Part shown: positions 25,328 to 32,798 of the stretch, piece after piece | Position numbering within the stretch: position 1 is the stretch's first letter | Layout: every line of letters begins with the position of its first letter | Source of the DNA: Candidatus Magasanikiibacteriota bacterium | Lineage (GTDB): Bacteria > Patescibacteriota > Patescibacteriia > Magasanikbacterales > 2-02-FULL-50-9b | Direction: 5' to 3' | NCBI GenBank assembly: GCA_903893485.1 | Contig: CAITMK010000001.1 | Coordinates: 1-46,559 of the forward strand | Length of the DNA: 46,559 nucleotides | The notes under the pieces: generated by a model | Database searches by the model: none | The model's input: only the letters and a program-made list of their open reading frames with translations | What the model was told of the DNA's origin: nothing | Made by a program: the position numbers and the translations under genes

Positions 25328-25627
25328 TTACTTTTTAGGGGCAGACTTACCAGCGCCTTCATCTTTAGCGAGTTTACCACCGTGGCGGACAAACTTGCGA
25401 GTTAATGAAAATTCACCAAGTTTGTGACCCACCATGTTTTCTACAACATAGACTGGGAGGAAATCTTTGCCGTTATGTACAGCAAAGGTAAAACCAACCA
25501 TAGATGGGGTGATTGTGCTTGCACGTGCCCAAGTTTTGATCACGGTTTTATCGCCAGCTTTTAACTTGCCGACTTTTTCCATGAGTTTTTGGTCCGTGTA
25601 TGGTCCTTTTTTGGTAGATCGCGACAT
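25328..25627 (-). CDS. rpsS: Ribosomal protein S19 (uS19)
   Basis: A 30S head protein. The start at 25627 gives [12 protein letters not shown] (99 residues). The motifs [13 protein letters not shown] and FVPVYV-like [18 protein letters not shown] are normal. Confidence 0.97.
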   Translation of the reverse strand: MSRSTKKGPYTDQKLMEKVGKLKAGDKTVIKTWARASTITPSMVGFTFAVHNGKDFLPVYVVENMVGHKLGEFSLTRKFVRHGGKLAKDEGAGKSAPKK

Positions 25628-25628
25628 A

Positions 25629-26468
25629 TTATTTCTTCTTTGAACGACGAGCAATGATAAATACGCTGCTCGATTTTTTCTTGTTGCGAGTTTTTACACC
25701 CAATGCATGCTTACCCCATGGTGTCTTTGGATATTTCATACCAATGGAGTTACGGCCTTCACCACCACCATGTGGATGGTCAACAGGGTTCATAACCTTA
25801 CCACGAACTGTTGGACGAAAGCCCATATGACGCATACGGCCTGCCTTACCAACACGTACCAAGTTATGATCTGGGTTGCTTACCTGGCCGATGGTTGCAC
25901 TGCAATCTGCAGAAACCATGCGAACTTCACCAGATGGCATACGAAGAGTTGCCATGTTGTTTTCTACTGCCATGAACTGAGCACCGTTACCAGCACCACG
26001 AACCATTTTGCCACCTTGAAGCGGTTTGAGTTCTACGTTATGAACAGTAATACCAACTGGGATGAACTTAAGTGGCATACGATTGCCATCGATAGGTTCG
26101 ATTGCCTGTTGTGAAGACATAAGAACTGCACCAACAGCTACGTTGTTTGGAGCAATCATGTAAGCCTTTGTGCCATCTGGGTATTCAAGGAGAGCCAAAC
26201 GAGCACCACGAGCTGGATCGTATTCGATAGCTGCAACAGTTGCAGGTACGTCGAATTTGTTTGAAACAAAATCAACCGTACGTGTGTAACGGCGAGCACC
26301 ACCGCCACGATGGCGAACAGTGATTTTACCGGTGTTGTTACGACCACCATTTGAGGCGCGGAAAAAAATCAGTGATTTTTCTGGTTCAAATTTTGTAATG
26401 TCTTTGAACGCATCAACACTGCTGTTGCGGCGGCCTGCACTGGTTGGATTGTATTTCTTAATCGGCAT
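25629..26468 (-). CDS. rplB: Ribosomal protein L2 (uL2)
   Basis: A core 50S protein at the peptidyl transferase centre. [14 protein letters not shown], the [18 protein letters not shown]-like block, and the [17 protein letters not shown] equivalent ([17 protein letters not shown]) are intact. It is 279 residues long. Confidence 0.98.
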   Translation of the reverse strand: MPIKKYNPTSAGRRNSSVDAFKDITKFEPEKSLIFFRASNGGRNNTGKITVRHRGGGARRYTRTVDFVSNKFDVPATVAAIEYDPARGARLALLEYPDGTKAYMIAPNNVAVGAVLMSSQQAIEPIDGNRMPLKFIPVGITVHNVELKPLQGGKMVRGAGNGAQFMAVENNMATLRMPSGEVRMVSADCSATIGQVSNPDHNLVRVGKAGRMRHMGFRPTVRGKVMNPVDHPHGGGEGRNSIGMKYPKTPWGKHALGVKTRNKKKSSSVFIIARRSKKK

Positions 26469-26473
26469 AGTAA

Positions 26474-27013
26474 TTAAACGCCTTTAAACAAAGAGATCGT
26501 CTGACCTTTTGCAAGAGTCACAAACGCTTTCTTAGTGTTGCTACGGCTACCCGAGTTGCGACCAGCACCAACTTTTTTGCCATCCATACGGCTGGTGTGA
26601 ACACGGATTACTGAAACGCCATAGATTTTCTCGATTGCTTCTTTGATTGCGCGCTTGTTTGCAGTTGGAAGCACTTCAAACATGTGTGTGTTGTGCTCTG
26701 CAGTGCGTGTACCTTTTTCGGTAACCAGTGGGCGAACAATGTATTTTGCAGCACCGTTACCAATCGCACCCTCTACAGCAATTGGGCGAGCAGCATGAAC
26801 CGCACCATGGTCGTGACCGCTGTGGTCATGGCCATCATGTTCATCGTGATCATGAGCAGCTTCAACTGCAGCAACCGCAACTTTTTTTGCTTTTGCTGGA
26901 GCCTTTTTTTCTGTAGCTGGTTTTTCTGCAGCAGCCTTACGTGCACGAGGCTTTTTTTCCTCAGCACCTTCTTCTGCTCCAACCAATTTTTTGACTTTAC
27001 CAAGAATACTCAT
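26474..27013 (-). CDS. rplW: Ribosomal protein L23 (uL23) with a His/Asp-rich N-terminal extension
   Basis: L23 surrounds the peptide exit and docks trigger factor and SRP. The L23 core is residues 90-179 (YIVRPLVTEKGT onward). In front of it is an 89-residue extension. Residues 14-50 are Lys/Ala/Glu-rich. Residues 54-73 hold alternating His, Asp and Gly (HDHDEHDGHDHSGHDHG), a likely metal-binding stretch. The start at 27013 (MSILGKVKKLVG) is chosen because the preceding residues overlap rplD. The frame is continuous and in register, so this is a true extension. Confidence 0.95.
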   Translation of the reverse strand: MSILGKVKKLVGAEEGAEEKKPRARKAAAEKPATEKKAPAKAKKVAVAAVEAAHDHDEHDGHDHSGHDHGAVHAARPIAVEGAIGNGAAKYIVRPLVTEKGTRTAEHNTHMFEVLPTANKRAIKEAIEKIYGVSVIRVHTSRMDGKKVGAGRNSGSRSNTKKAFVTLAKGQTISLFKGV

Positions 27014-27014
27014 A

Positions 27015-27647
27015 TTATTTGACGAACAAGGTTTCAAGACCCTTCAAGGTGTCTTCGCTTACAACCATATATTGATGCTCAAGCATGGCTGCAACGTTAA
27101 CTTCGTTTACTGGGAGCACATCAACACGTTCAATGTTGCGAGCTGCACGGTAAGTTTTTGTATCCTTTTCTGGGGTTACCACCAAAATGCTGCGACCCAA
27201 AACGCCGAGGCCTTTAAGCATTTCTGCGAAGCCCTTTGTTTTGCTTTCGGTGTTCCAATCGGTGATAACAAAAAGTGCTTTGTCTTCAGCGCGGTTGGTA
27301 AGCATCATGCGAAAAGCTTTGCGCATGGTTGCTTTGTTGATTTTACGTTTATAATTTTTTTCTGAGCGTGGACCAAAAGTGATACCACCGCCAACCCAAA
27401 TTGGTGAACGGGTTGAACCATGACGAGCACGGCCAGTACCTTTTTGTTTCCATGGTTTTTTACCGCCACCGCGAACTTCACCGCGTGTTTTTGTGTGAGC
27501 ACCACCTTGGCGCATGCTTGAGGTCAATGAAGTGAAAACTTCATGAAGCACACCCTGTTTCATTGGTTCTGCAAACAAAACACTGTCGGTTTTAAGTTCA
27601 CCAACTTTTTCGCCTTTTTTGTTGTAGGTAAGTAAGGTGACCGACAT
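27015..27647 (-). CDS. rplD: Ribosomal protein L4 (uL4)
   Basis: A 50S tunnel protein which in some bacteria also regulates the S10 operon. The tunnel loop RQGGAHTKTRGEVRGGGKKPWKQKGTGRARHG (given here in two runs: RQGGAHTKTRGEVRGG and KKPWKQKGTGRARHG) is intact. It is 210 residues long. Confidence 0.97.
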   Translation of the reverse strand: MSVTLLTYNKKGEKVGELKTDSVLFAEPMKQGVLHEVFTSLTSSMRQGGAHTKTRGEVRGGGKKPWKQKGTGRARHGSTRSPIWVGGGITFGPRSEKNYKRKINKATMRKAFRMMLTNRAEDKALFVITDWNTESKTKGFAEMLKGLGVLGRSILVVTPEKDTKTYRAARNIERVDVLPVNEVNVAAMLEHQYMVVSEDTLKGLETLFVK

Positions 27648-27648
27648 A

Positions 27649-28356
27649 TTAAGCAGTTAATTCTTCAGTTACCTCAGGAGCAACTTCTGCTTCTGGGGCG
27701 GTGATCTCTTCTACAACAGCATCTGATGAATCTGGAGTATTTTTTACTACCAAATCACCTTCTGCTTCGAGAACGATAAGACCGTTAAAAGCGCCCGGAA
27801 CTGCACCGCGGACAAAAATGTCGTTGGTAACAGGATCGATTGCGACAACTTCGAGGTTCAGTACGGTTACACGAGCATCACCCATGTGACCTGCCATACG
27901 CATGCCTTTAAAAACACGTTGAACACCACCAGCACCAATGGAACCAGGAGCGCGTAAGTTATCTTTATGACCATGTGAAGCAGGACCACCACGGAAATGA
28001 TGGCGTTTTACAACACCAGCAAAACCCTTACCTTTTGATGTGCCAATTGCTTTTACGCGTTCGCCAAGGCTAAACGTATCGACAGTAATGACATCACCGC
28101 GATGTACGGGCTGTGTTACCTGAAATTCTTTGAGTACACGAAACATTGGCAAACCTTTCAAGTGACCTTGAATTGATTTGTTCAATGTTTTTGAGGTTGT
28201 TTCAAATCCAACCTGGATTGCTACTTGCTTTCCCCCACCAAGTTTAACTTGCGTGACAGTTACCGGTCCCGCTTTAATGCGAGTAACCGGAATAACCGCC
28301 CCGTCTGGGCGAAAGATTTGCGTCATGTTCTGTTTTCTTCCGATAATAAATTTCAT
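27649..28356 (-). CDS. rplC: Ribosomal protein L3 (uL3) with an acidic tail
   Basis: A primary 50S assembly protein that reaches the peptidyl transferase centre. The signature [16 protein letters not shown] is present, as is [15 protein letters not shown]. After the usual end near residue 205 it continues for about 30 Glu/Ala/Thr-rich residues. The leader between rpsJ and this gene contains a terminator-like hairpin (28394-28453). Confidence 0.97.
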   Translation of the reverse strand: MKFIIGRKQNMTQIFRPDGAVIPVTRIKAGPVTVTQVKLGGGKQVAIQVGFETTSKTLNKSIQGHLKGLPMFRVLKEFQVTQPVHRGDVITVDTFSLGERVKAIGTSKGKGFAGVVKRHHFRGGPASHGHKDNLRAPGSIGAGGVQRVFKGMRMAGHMGDARVTVLNLEVVAIDPVTNDIFVRGAVPGAFNGLIVLEAEGDLVVKNTPDSSDAVVEEITAPEAEVAPEVTEELTA

Positions 28357-28393
28357 ACTGTATTTGTTTCCTGCTGGTTATGGTGCAGGTAAC

Positions 28394-28453
28394 AAAAAAC
28401 CAGAAGTTGTGTACAATCGTATCCCTTACGGGACGCATCGTGCGCAGCTTCTG
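28394..28453 (-). terminator. Terminator or attenuator hairpin between rpsJ and rplC
   Basis: On the minus strand a stem of about 24 pairs (28430-28453 with 28401-28425) closes on a GTAA loop and is followed by T6. Several positions are G-U rather than Watson-Crick pairs, a pattern expected for an RNA stem. It lies inside the S10 operon, so it should reduce or control read-through from rpsJ into rplC. A small CCTGC/GCAGG hairpin follows next to the rplC start. Confidence 0.8.
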
Positions 28454-28480
28454 ATTTCTCCCCTCCAGAAAAATCGAGTC

Positions 28481-28831
28481 TTACATTTTAATTTCGACAT
28501 CCACGCCGGCAGGTAATGGCAGAGATGTAAGGATTTCAACTGTTTTAGCAGTTGGTTCCACAATGTCAATGAGACGAGTATGCGTGCGCATCTCGAACTG
28601 TTCACGGGCATCTTTGTGAACAAAAGTTGAACGGTTAACAGTAAACTTCTTAATATTAGTAGGAAGTGGTACTGGACCCTTAACTTTTGCTCCAGAGCGT
28701 TCTACGGCCTCAATAATTGAGCGTGTTGCCACGTCAATAATTTTGTGATCGTACGCACGAACTTTTAAGCGAATGCGTTGCCCTGCGATCTCTTCTACCT
28801 TCTTTGTTTTGTCTGATACAACGGTACTCAT
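28481..28831 (-). CDS. rpsJ: Ribosomal protein S10 (uS10)
   Basis: A 30S head protein, also the NusE partner in antitermination. The start at 28831 (MSTVVSDK, 116 residues) is chosen over an upstream frame that lies in the leader. The core begins at [12 protein letters not shown] and keeps GPVPLPT. About 15 extra N-terminal residues precede the usual start. A nine-pair hairpin with a TTCG loop lies in the leader between tuf and rpsJ. Confidence 0.97.
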   Translation of the reverse strand: MSTVVSDKTKKVEEIAGQRIRLKVRAYDHKIIDVATRSIIEAVERSGAKVKGPVPLPTNIKKFTVNRSTFVHKDAREQFEMRTHTRLIDIVEPTAKTVEILTSLPLPAGVDVEIKM

Positions 28832-28914
28832 GTGATTTTCTCCAGCCGCAATCGGTGGAGTATGACATGTTGCTGAGGCGAACCCCAGCAACACGCTGAC
28901 TCAATCGATTACGA

Positions 28915-30105
28915 TTATTTAATAATTTTTGTTACAACACCTGCACCAACTGTGCGGCCACCTTCACGGATAGCAAAGCGCATTTGGTCTTCCACAGCAA
29001 CTGGAGTAATGAGTTTAACAACCATTTTCATGTTGTCACCTGGCATTACCATTTCAGTACCTTCTGGAAGTGTTACTTCACCGGTTACGTCAGTTGTACG
29101 GATGTAAAACTGAGGTTTGTAGCCGTTAAAGAAAGGCTTGTGGCGACCACCTTCTTCTTTGGTAAGTGCATAAACCTGCACTTCAAATTCAGTGTGCGGC
29201 TTGATTGAACCTGGCTTAGCAAGAACCATACCACGTTCAACTTCTTCTTTCTTGATACCACGGAGGAGGAGACCTGCGTTATCACCAGCCATACCTTCTT
29301 CGAGCTGTTTATTAAACATTTCGATACCGGTTACAACTGTTGCGCGAGTATCTGCGAGACCAACCAATTCAACGGCTTCGTTGATTTTGACCATGCCACG
29401 TTCGATACGGCCAGTTACTACAGTACCACGGCCTTCAATTGAGAACACATCTTCAATAGGCATGAGGAATGGCTTGTCTGTTGCACGTTCTGGGGTTGGA
29501 ATAAAGGAGTCCAAAGCTGCCAAAAGGTCGAGAACAGGCTTTGCAGCACCTTCTTTGTCACCTGGGTTTTCAAGAGCCTTGAGAGCTGAACCACGGATGA
29601 TTGGAGTTGTTGCACCTGGGAATTCGTATTTGTTAAGCAAATCGCGAACTTCTTCTTCAACAAGGTCGATAAGTTCCAAGTCTGAAACCATGTCGCATTT
29701 GTTAAGGAAAACTACGATATATGGAACGCCAACCTGACGAGCGAGCAAAATATGTTCGCGAGTCTGAGGCATTGGACCATCAGTTGCTGATACTACGAGA
29801 ATTGCGCCGTCCATCTGAGCAGCACCAGTGATCATGTTTTTCACATAGTCAGCATGGCCTGGACAGTCAACGTGAGCGTAATGACGAGCAATGGATTCGT
29901 ATTCAACGTGTGCGGTTGAAATAGTAATACCACGTGCTTTTTCTTCTGGAGCGCCGTCAATTTCGTCAACCTTCTTTTGGGTTGCTGCGAAACCAGCTGC
30001 GGTTGACACTGCCAAAATAGCAGCAGTCAATGTTGTTTTGCCGTGATCAACGTGGCCGATAGTACCAACGTTAACATGAGGTTTTGTGCGTTCGAATTTT
30101 GCCAT
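28915..30105 (-). CDS. tuf: Elongation factor Tu
   Basis: Delivers aminoacyl-tRNA to the ribosome. The G1 motif GHVDHGKT is at residues 17-24, DCPGH near 80 and NKCD near 135. Domains 2 and 3 follow normally, and the 396-residue length is standard. The gene heads the transcript into rpsJ and the S10 operon, with two promoters upstream. It is parted from fusA by the accessory block at 30270-36036. Confidence 0.98.
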   Translation of the reverse strand: MAKFERTKPHVNVGTIGHVDHGKTTLTAAILAVSTAAGFAATQKKVDEIDGAPEEKARGITISTAHVEYESIARHYAHVDCPGHADYVKNMITGAAQMDGAILVVSATDGPMPQTREHILLARQVGVPYIVVFLNKCDMVSDLELIDLVEEEVRDLLNKYEFPGATTPIIRGSALKALENPGDKEGAAKPVLDLLAALDSFIPTPERATDKPFLMPIEDVFSIEGRGTVVTGRIERGMVKINEAVELVGLADTRATVVTGIEMFNKQLEEGMAGDNAGLLLRGIKKEEVERGMVLAKPGSIKPHTEFEVQVYALTKEEGGRHKPFFNGYKPQFYIRTTDVTGEVTLPEGTEMVMPGDNMKMVVKLITPVAVEDQMRFAIREGGRTVGAGVVTKIIK

Positions 30106-30166
30106 AGGCTAGGTGAATTCGGGGCTTAATTAAGGGAAATATTATGTGTTTCCGAAAGTGAGCAGT

Positions 30167-30195
30167 ACTATACCAGAGAACTCAATTCTCTGCAA
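30167..30195 (-). promoter_or_regulatory. tuf promoter, proximal
   Basis: On the minus strand TTGCAG (30190-30195) and TATAGT (30167-30172) are 17 bases apart. The spacer contains a perfect inverted repeat AGAGAA...TTCTCT, a possible operator. Confidence 0.65.
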
Positions 30196-30233
30196 GTGGG
30201 GATAAACTGAGCGCTTTTGGAACTTGCTCGATT

Positions 30234-30262
30234 AGTTTAGCGCAGATTAATGAGCTTGTCAA
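30234..30262 (-). promoter_or_regulatory. tuf promoter, distal
   Basis: On the minus strand TTGACA (30257-30262) and TAAACT (30234-30239) are 17 bases apart. It lies just after the end of the citryl-CoA lyase-like gene. Confidence 0.7.
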
Positions 30263-30269
30263 GCGGGTT

Positions 30270-30845
30270 TTATTGAGGTAGCGCGTAGCGTACCAACCCT
30301 CCTGCCCGAGCCACCAAAAATATAGCGTCTGCAAGGTGCGGCGGTGCGCCTATATCGGCCATAAGTGCGCCTAATGCACCATCAATGTTGAGCGGAATAG
30401 TTTTATTTTTTTGTGTGCTCAATTCTGCAGCCACGGCGCGTGCAAAATTAAAATGCGGTGTTGCAGATAATAATTTTGTTGTGGCCGCATATATTTTTTC
30501 TGTACGTTCATCGATTTCATAAATTCTATGGCCAACGCCAGGAATTATTTGTTGTGAAGCAATAAAATCTGCTGGTGAAATTTTATTTTGTACTGCCGCA
30601 ATCCAATTGTGTGCCGCGGCGCTTCCTGCATTTCCATGCACAGGACCGAGCGTTAAAAGTCCTGCGACAATTTGCTGCGCAAAAATTTTGTTGTCTGCTG
30701 CAGCAGCGCGTGTTGCCGCGGCGCTTGGTGAATCAGGGCCATTATCAATGCAAAGTGTCAGGCACAACTCTAATAATTCTGATTGAATTTCAGTTGGCGC
30801 GGTGCCAGTCCAATTTTTCCAAAGTTCTGCAACAAAAGTATTCAT
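30270..30845 (-). CDS. Citryl-CoA lyase-like protein (citrate synthase fold, very short)
   Basis: Matches the citrate-synthase-like domain of ATP-citrate lyase, which splits citryl-CoA into acetyl-CoA and oxaloacetate. The triad positions are filled: His70 in GPVHGNAG, His106 in GVGHRIY and Asp155 in NIDGALGA. Arginines near the C terminus (180, 186) could bind CoA or carboxylate. At 191 residues it is clearly shorter than the roughly 250-280 of relatives. The histidine of the usual DHGP motif is replaced by Asn35 (IDNGP). Its start overlaps the stop of the CoA-binding subunit by four bases. Function is inferred from motif and context. Confidence 0.75.
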   Translation of the reverse strand: MNTFVAELWKNWTGTAPTEIQSELLELCLTLCIDNGPDSPSAAATRAAAADNKIFAQQIVAGLLTLGPVHGNAGSAAAHNWIAAVQNKISPADFIASQQIIPGVGHRIYEIDERTEKIYAATTKLLSATPHFNFARAVAAELSTQKNKTIPLNIDGALGALMADIGAPPHLADAIFLVARAGGLVRYALPQ

Positions 30846-31684
30846 AGATGTTTCACAAATTCTTCAACGGTTTGTGTGCACACCATACCATATTTTTCTA
30901 GCGATGCAATATCCGCAACGCCATCATCTAATAGTGCACCAGCATGCCCGTACGCAATACCTTTTGGCAGTAGCGCCATTGAATGACCCGCAATAAGAAG
31001 TACAATTTTTTTATTGTACATAGTTGGCGTAAATAAAAATGGGTTGCCATGCTCGATAAAAATACCAATGGTTTTAATTTCTGGTTCAGTATCCAAGCGT
31101 GCAACCATTTCTGCGATTGATGTTGCAGGTACGAGCGCACCACCAACGCCCCACGCACTGTGTATCCCAATTTTTTCTGCGACACACGCGTGTAGTAATT
31201 CATTAAGCATTCCGCCTGATGAAGAAATAAGTGCAACGTCACCGGTGGTAAGATTTTCAAATGGATGTTCGCCACCTAAATATCCAATGCGCACGCCGGA
31301 TGAGATTACACCAATAGATCCGGGGCCCAAAATGAATGCGCCATGCGTGCGTGCCGCTGTACGAATCAAAATACAATCTCGCACCGGAACCAAATCTGTT
31401 AGCAGATGAATGAATGTAATACCCGCAGCGAGCGCTTCCTGCACAGCGCCAAGCGCCGCAAGTGGCGGCACCACCGTACAAGAAATTGTTGCGCGAGGAA
31501 ATTGTATACGCGCGTCTGAAACGGAATTAAAAATTGGCGTGCCAAAAATTTCTTGGCCACCCTTACCTGGCGTCACACCCGCAACCACGCGCGCGCCAGC
31601 TTGTTTCATCCACGCCAACATACGGCTGCCTTCCGCACCCGTTGCGCCCTGCAAAATAATTTCGTCGTGCGAATTAAAAATCAT
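30842..31684 (-). CDS. Succinyl-CoA synthetase alpha-like / citryl-CoA synthetase CoA-binding subunit
   Basis: Carries the CoA-binding Rossmann fold (GATGAEG at 13-19 and GVTPGKGGQEIFGTPIFN from 37). The phosphohistidine is His247 in YGHAGAL. The segment ALISSSGGMLNELL (151-164) is closer to ATP-citrate lyase (SRSGGMSNEL) than to succinyl-CoA synthetase (SRSGTLTYEA). The acidic residue that stabilises the phosphohistidine is present as Glu211. The length of 280 residues is normal for an alpha subunit. Overlaps of four bases on both sides show a translationally coupled trio. Substrate assignment to citrate is inference. Confidence 0.8.
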   Translation of the reverse strand: MIFNSHDEIILQGATGAEGSRMLAWMKQAGARVVAGVTPGKGGQEIFGTPIFNSVSDARIQFPRATISCTVVPPLAALGAVQEALAAGITFIHLLTDLVPVRDCILIRTAARTHGAFILGPGSIGVISSGVRIGYLGGEHPFENLTTGDVALISSSGGMLNELLHACVAEKIGIHSAWGVGGALVPATSIAEMVARLDTEPEIKTIGIFIEHGNPFLFTPTMYNKKIVLLIAGHSMALLPKGIAYGHAGALLDDGVADIASLEKYGMVCTQTVEEFVKHL

Positions 31685-32622
31685 ATCAGAAGTTTTGCAG
31701 ATTCAGAAAACGAAATATCTATGCGATCAAAAATTAATTTGATATCATTTCTTTCTGCCCACGCGAATGCATAATTTTCTGCTTCAGTGGTGAGTGGTCC
31801 ATCACGACGAATAATAATTGGACAGGATAATTTTGCAACTTCATATGCATCTAACACTGCGCGCACGGTTTCAAAAACATTGGTGAAATTTGCGTGAGAG
31901 CCTGCGATCCATACGGCGATAATTTTTGGCGCGCTCAAAACTTGTGCGGCGATTGCACGCACCGCGCCGTACGAAGGATTACCACTGATCTCTGTAAAAT
32001 TTGCCGGCCGCGCACCCGCAGCAAATAATGCATCAAGCGCGAGCAAACTTGCGCCACCGCCAAAAAAAATGCAGGCAATATTCCCATCCAACAAAATATT
32101 TTTTGGTGTAATACCGGATTGCTTATACAAAGCCCATTCTGGATGTCGCGCCGCAGCTGCATCATCTAACTCAACTTTTGCATCAAGCGCAATTAACGTT
32201 CCTGCAACCTCAACAAGTGGATTAATTTCAATAAGTGTTGCATCATTTTTTTTGGCGGCCGCAAGCAGCGCGCGTGCAATCGCAGAAAATTTTTCTGGAA
32301 TATTCGTAGTCATGTCTGCGGGTGTAACCGCACCACCGCCAACCTCAGAAAATAAAATTTGATAGTCACCCACTGCACGATCAATCGTACATGCAATATA
32401 AAATTCTTTTTCATGCACAATAAATTCTTCACACAAAAATTTTTTACCACGTTCATCTTCAGTTAATTCCACTTCCGATTGAATATGCCGAATCAATCCG
32501 CGTTCACCACGCCGACCGCTCAAAATTTGCGGTTTTACTACTGCGGGAAATACAAATTCGCGCGGCGCTGCGATTCCCGCATCACGCAAGATTTTTTTTC
32601 CGTCACGTTCAAGTAATTTCAT
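31681..32622 (-). CDS. ATP-grasp subunit, ATP-citrate lyase / citryl-CoA synthetase beta-like
   Basis: An ATP-grasp plus ligase-CoA protein of 313 residues, shorter than SucC (about 390). The ATP-binding lysine lies in VVKPQILSGRRGE (28-40). LIEINPLVE (130-138) and ALDAKVELDD (145-154) are the metal-binding part. In the ligase domain, SGNPSYGA (213-220), GSHANFTNVF (241-250) and RRDGP (272-276) resemble the citrate-binding loop and arginine of ATP-citrate lyase (ANFTNV, RRGGP) rather than SucC. About 30 residues are missing before the EINPL motif. It heads the three-gene set. Confidence 0.8.
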   Translation of the reverse strand: MKLLERDGKKILRDAGIAAPREFVFPAVVKPQILSGRRGERGLIRHIQSEVELTEDERGKKFLCEEFIVHEKEFYIACTIDRAVGDYQILFSEVGGGAVTPADMTTNIPEKFSAIARALLAAAKKNDATLIEINPLVEVAGTLIALDAKVELDDAAAARHPEWALYKQSGITPKNILLDGNIACIFFGGGASLLALDALFAAGARPANFTEISGNPSYGAVRAIAAQVLSAPKIIAVWIAGSHANFTNVFETVRAVLDAYEVAKLSCPIIIRRDGPLTTEAENYAFAWAERNDIKLIFDRIDISFSESAKLLI

Positions 32623-32625
32623 GAA

Positions 32626-32783
32626 TTATTTTGTAATAAGCGCGCTCAAATCATATTGCGTCCGAGCAGCGCTATAAACAGCATCCGACCACGCCGTAAT
32701 AACATATTCCGGACACATGTGTCAAAAAAGCCATCAAAACTATCCACCAGATCAACACGCTGTGTGATAATAATCGGCTTCAT
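32626..32783 (-). pseudogene. Broken ORF, possibly a class I glutamine amidotransferase remnant
   Basis: From the ATG at 32783 the frame reads MKPIIITQRVDLVDSFDGFF and then loses sense, ending at 32646. In another frame, a 30-residue stretch (32718-32626) ends with a stop three bases before the ATP-grasp gene. The opening ITQRVD resembles the start of peptidase C26-type amidotransferases found in sugar clusters, which are over 200 residues. A deletion plus frameshift would explain the pair. The evidence is thin; two small unrelated peptides are possible. Confidence 0.35.
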
Positions 32784-32798
32784 ATGAGATAACGATAA

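Noticed and set aside
30270-32622. Reading the module as a plain succinyl-CoA synthetase (sucCD)
   Set aside because: The third, lyase-like gene is translationally coupled, and the ligase and SGGM motifs are closer to ATP-citrate lyase. Still not excluded for the first two subunits until a phylogeny is made.
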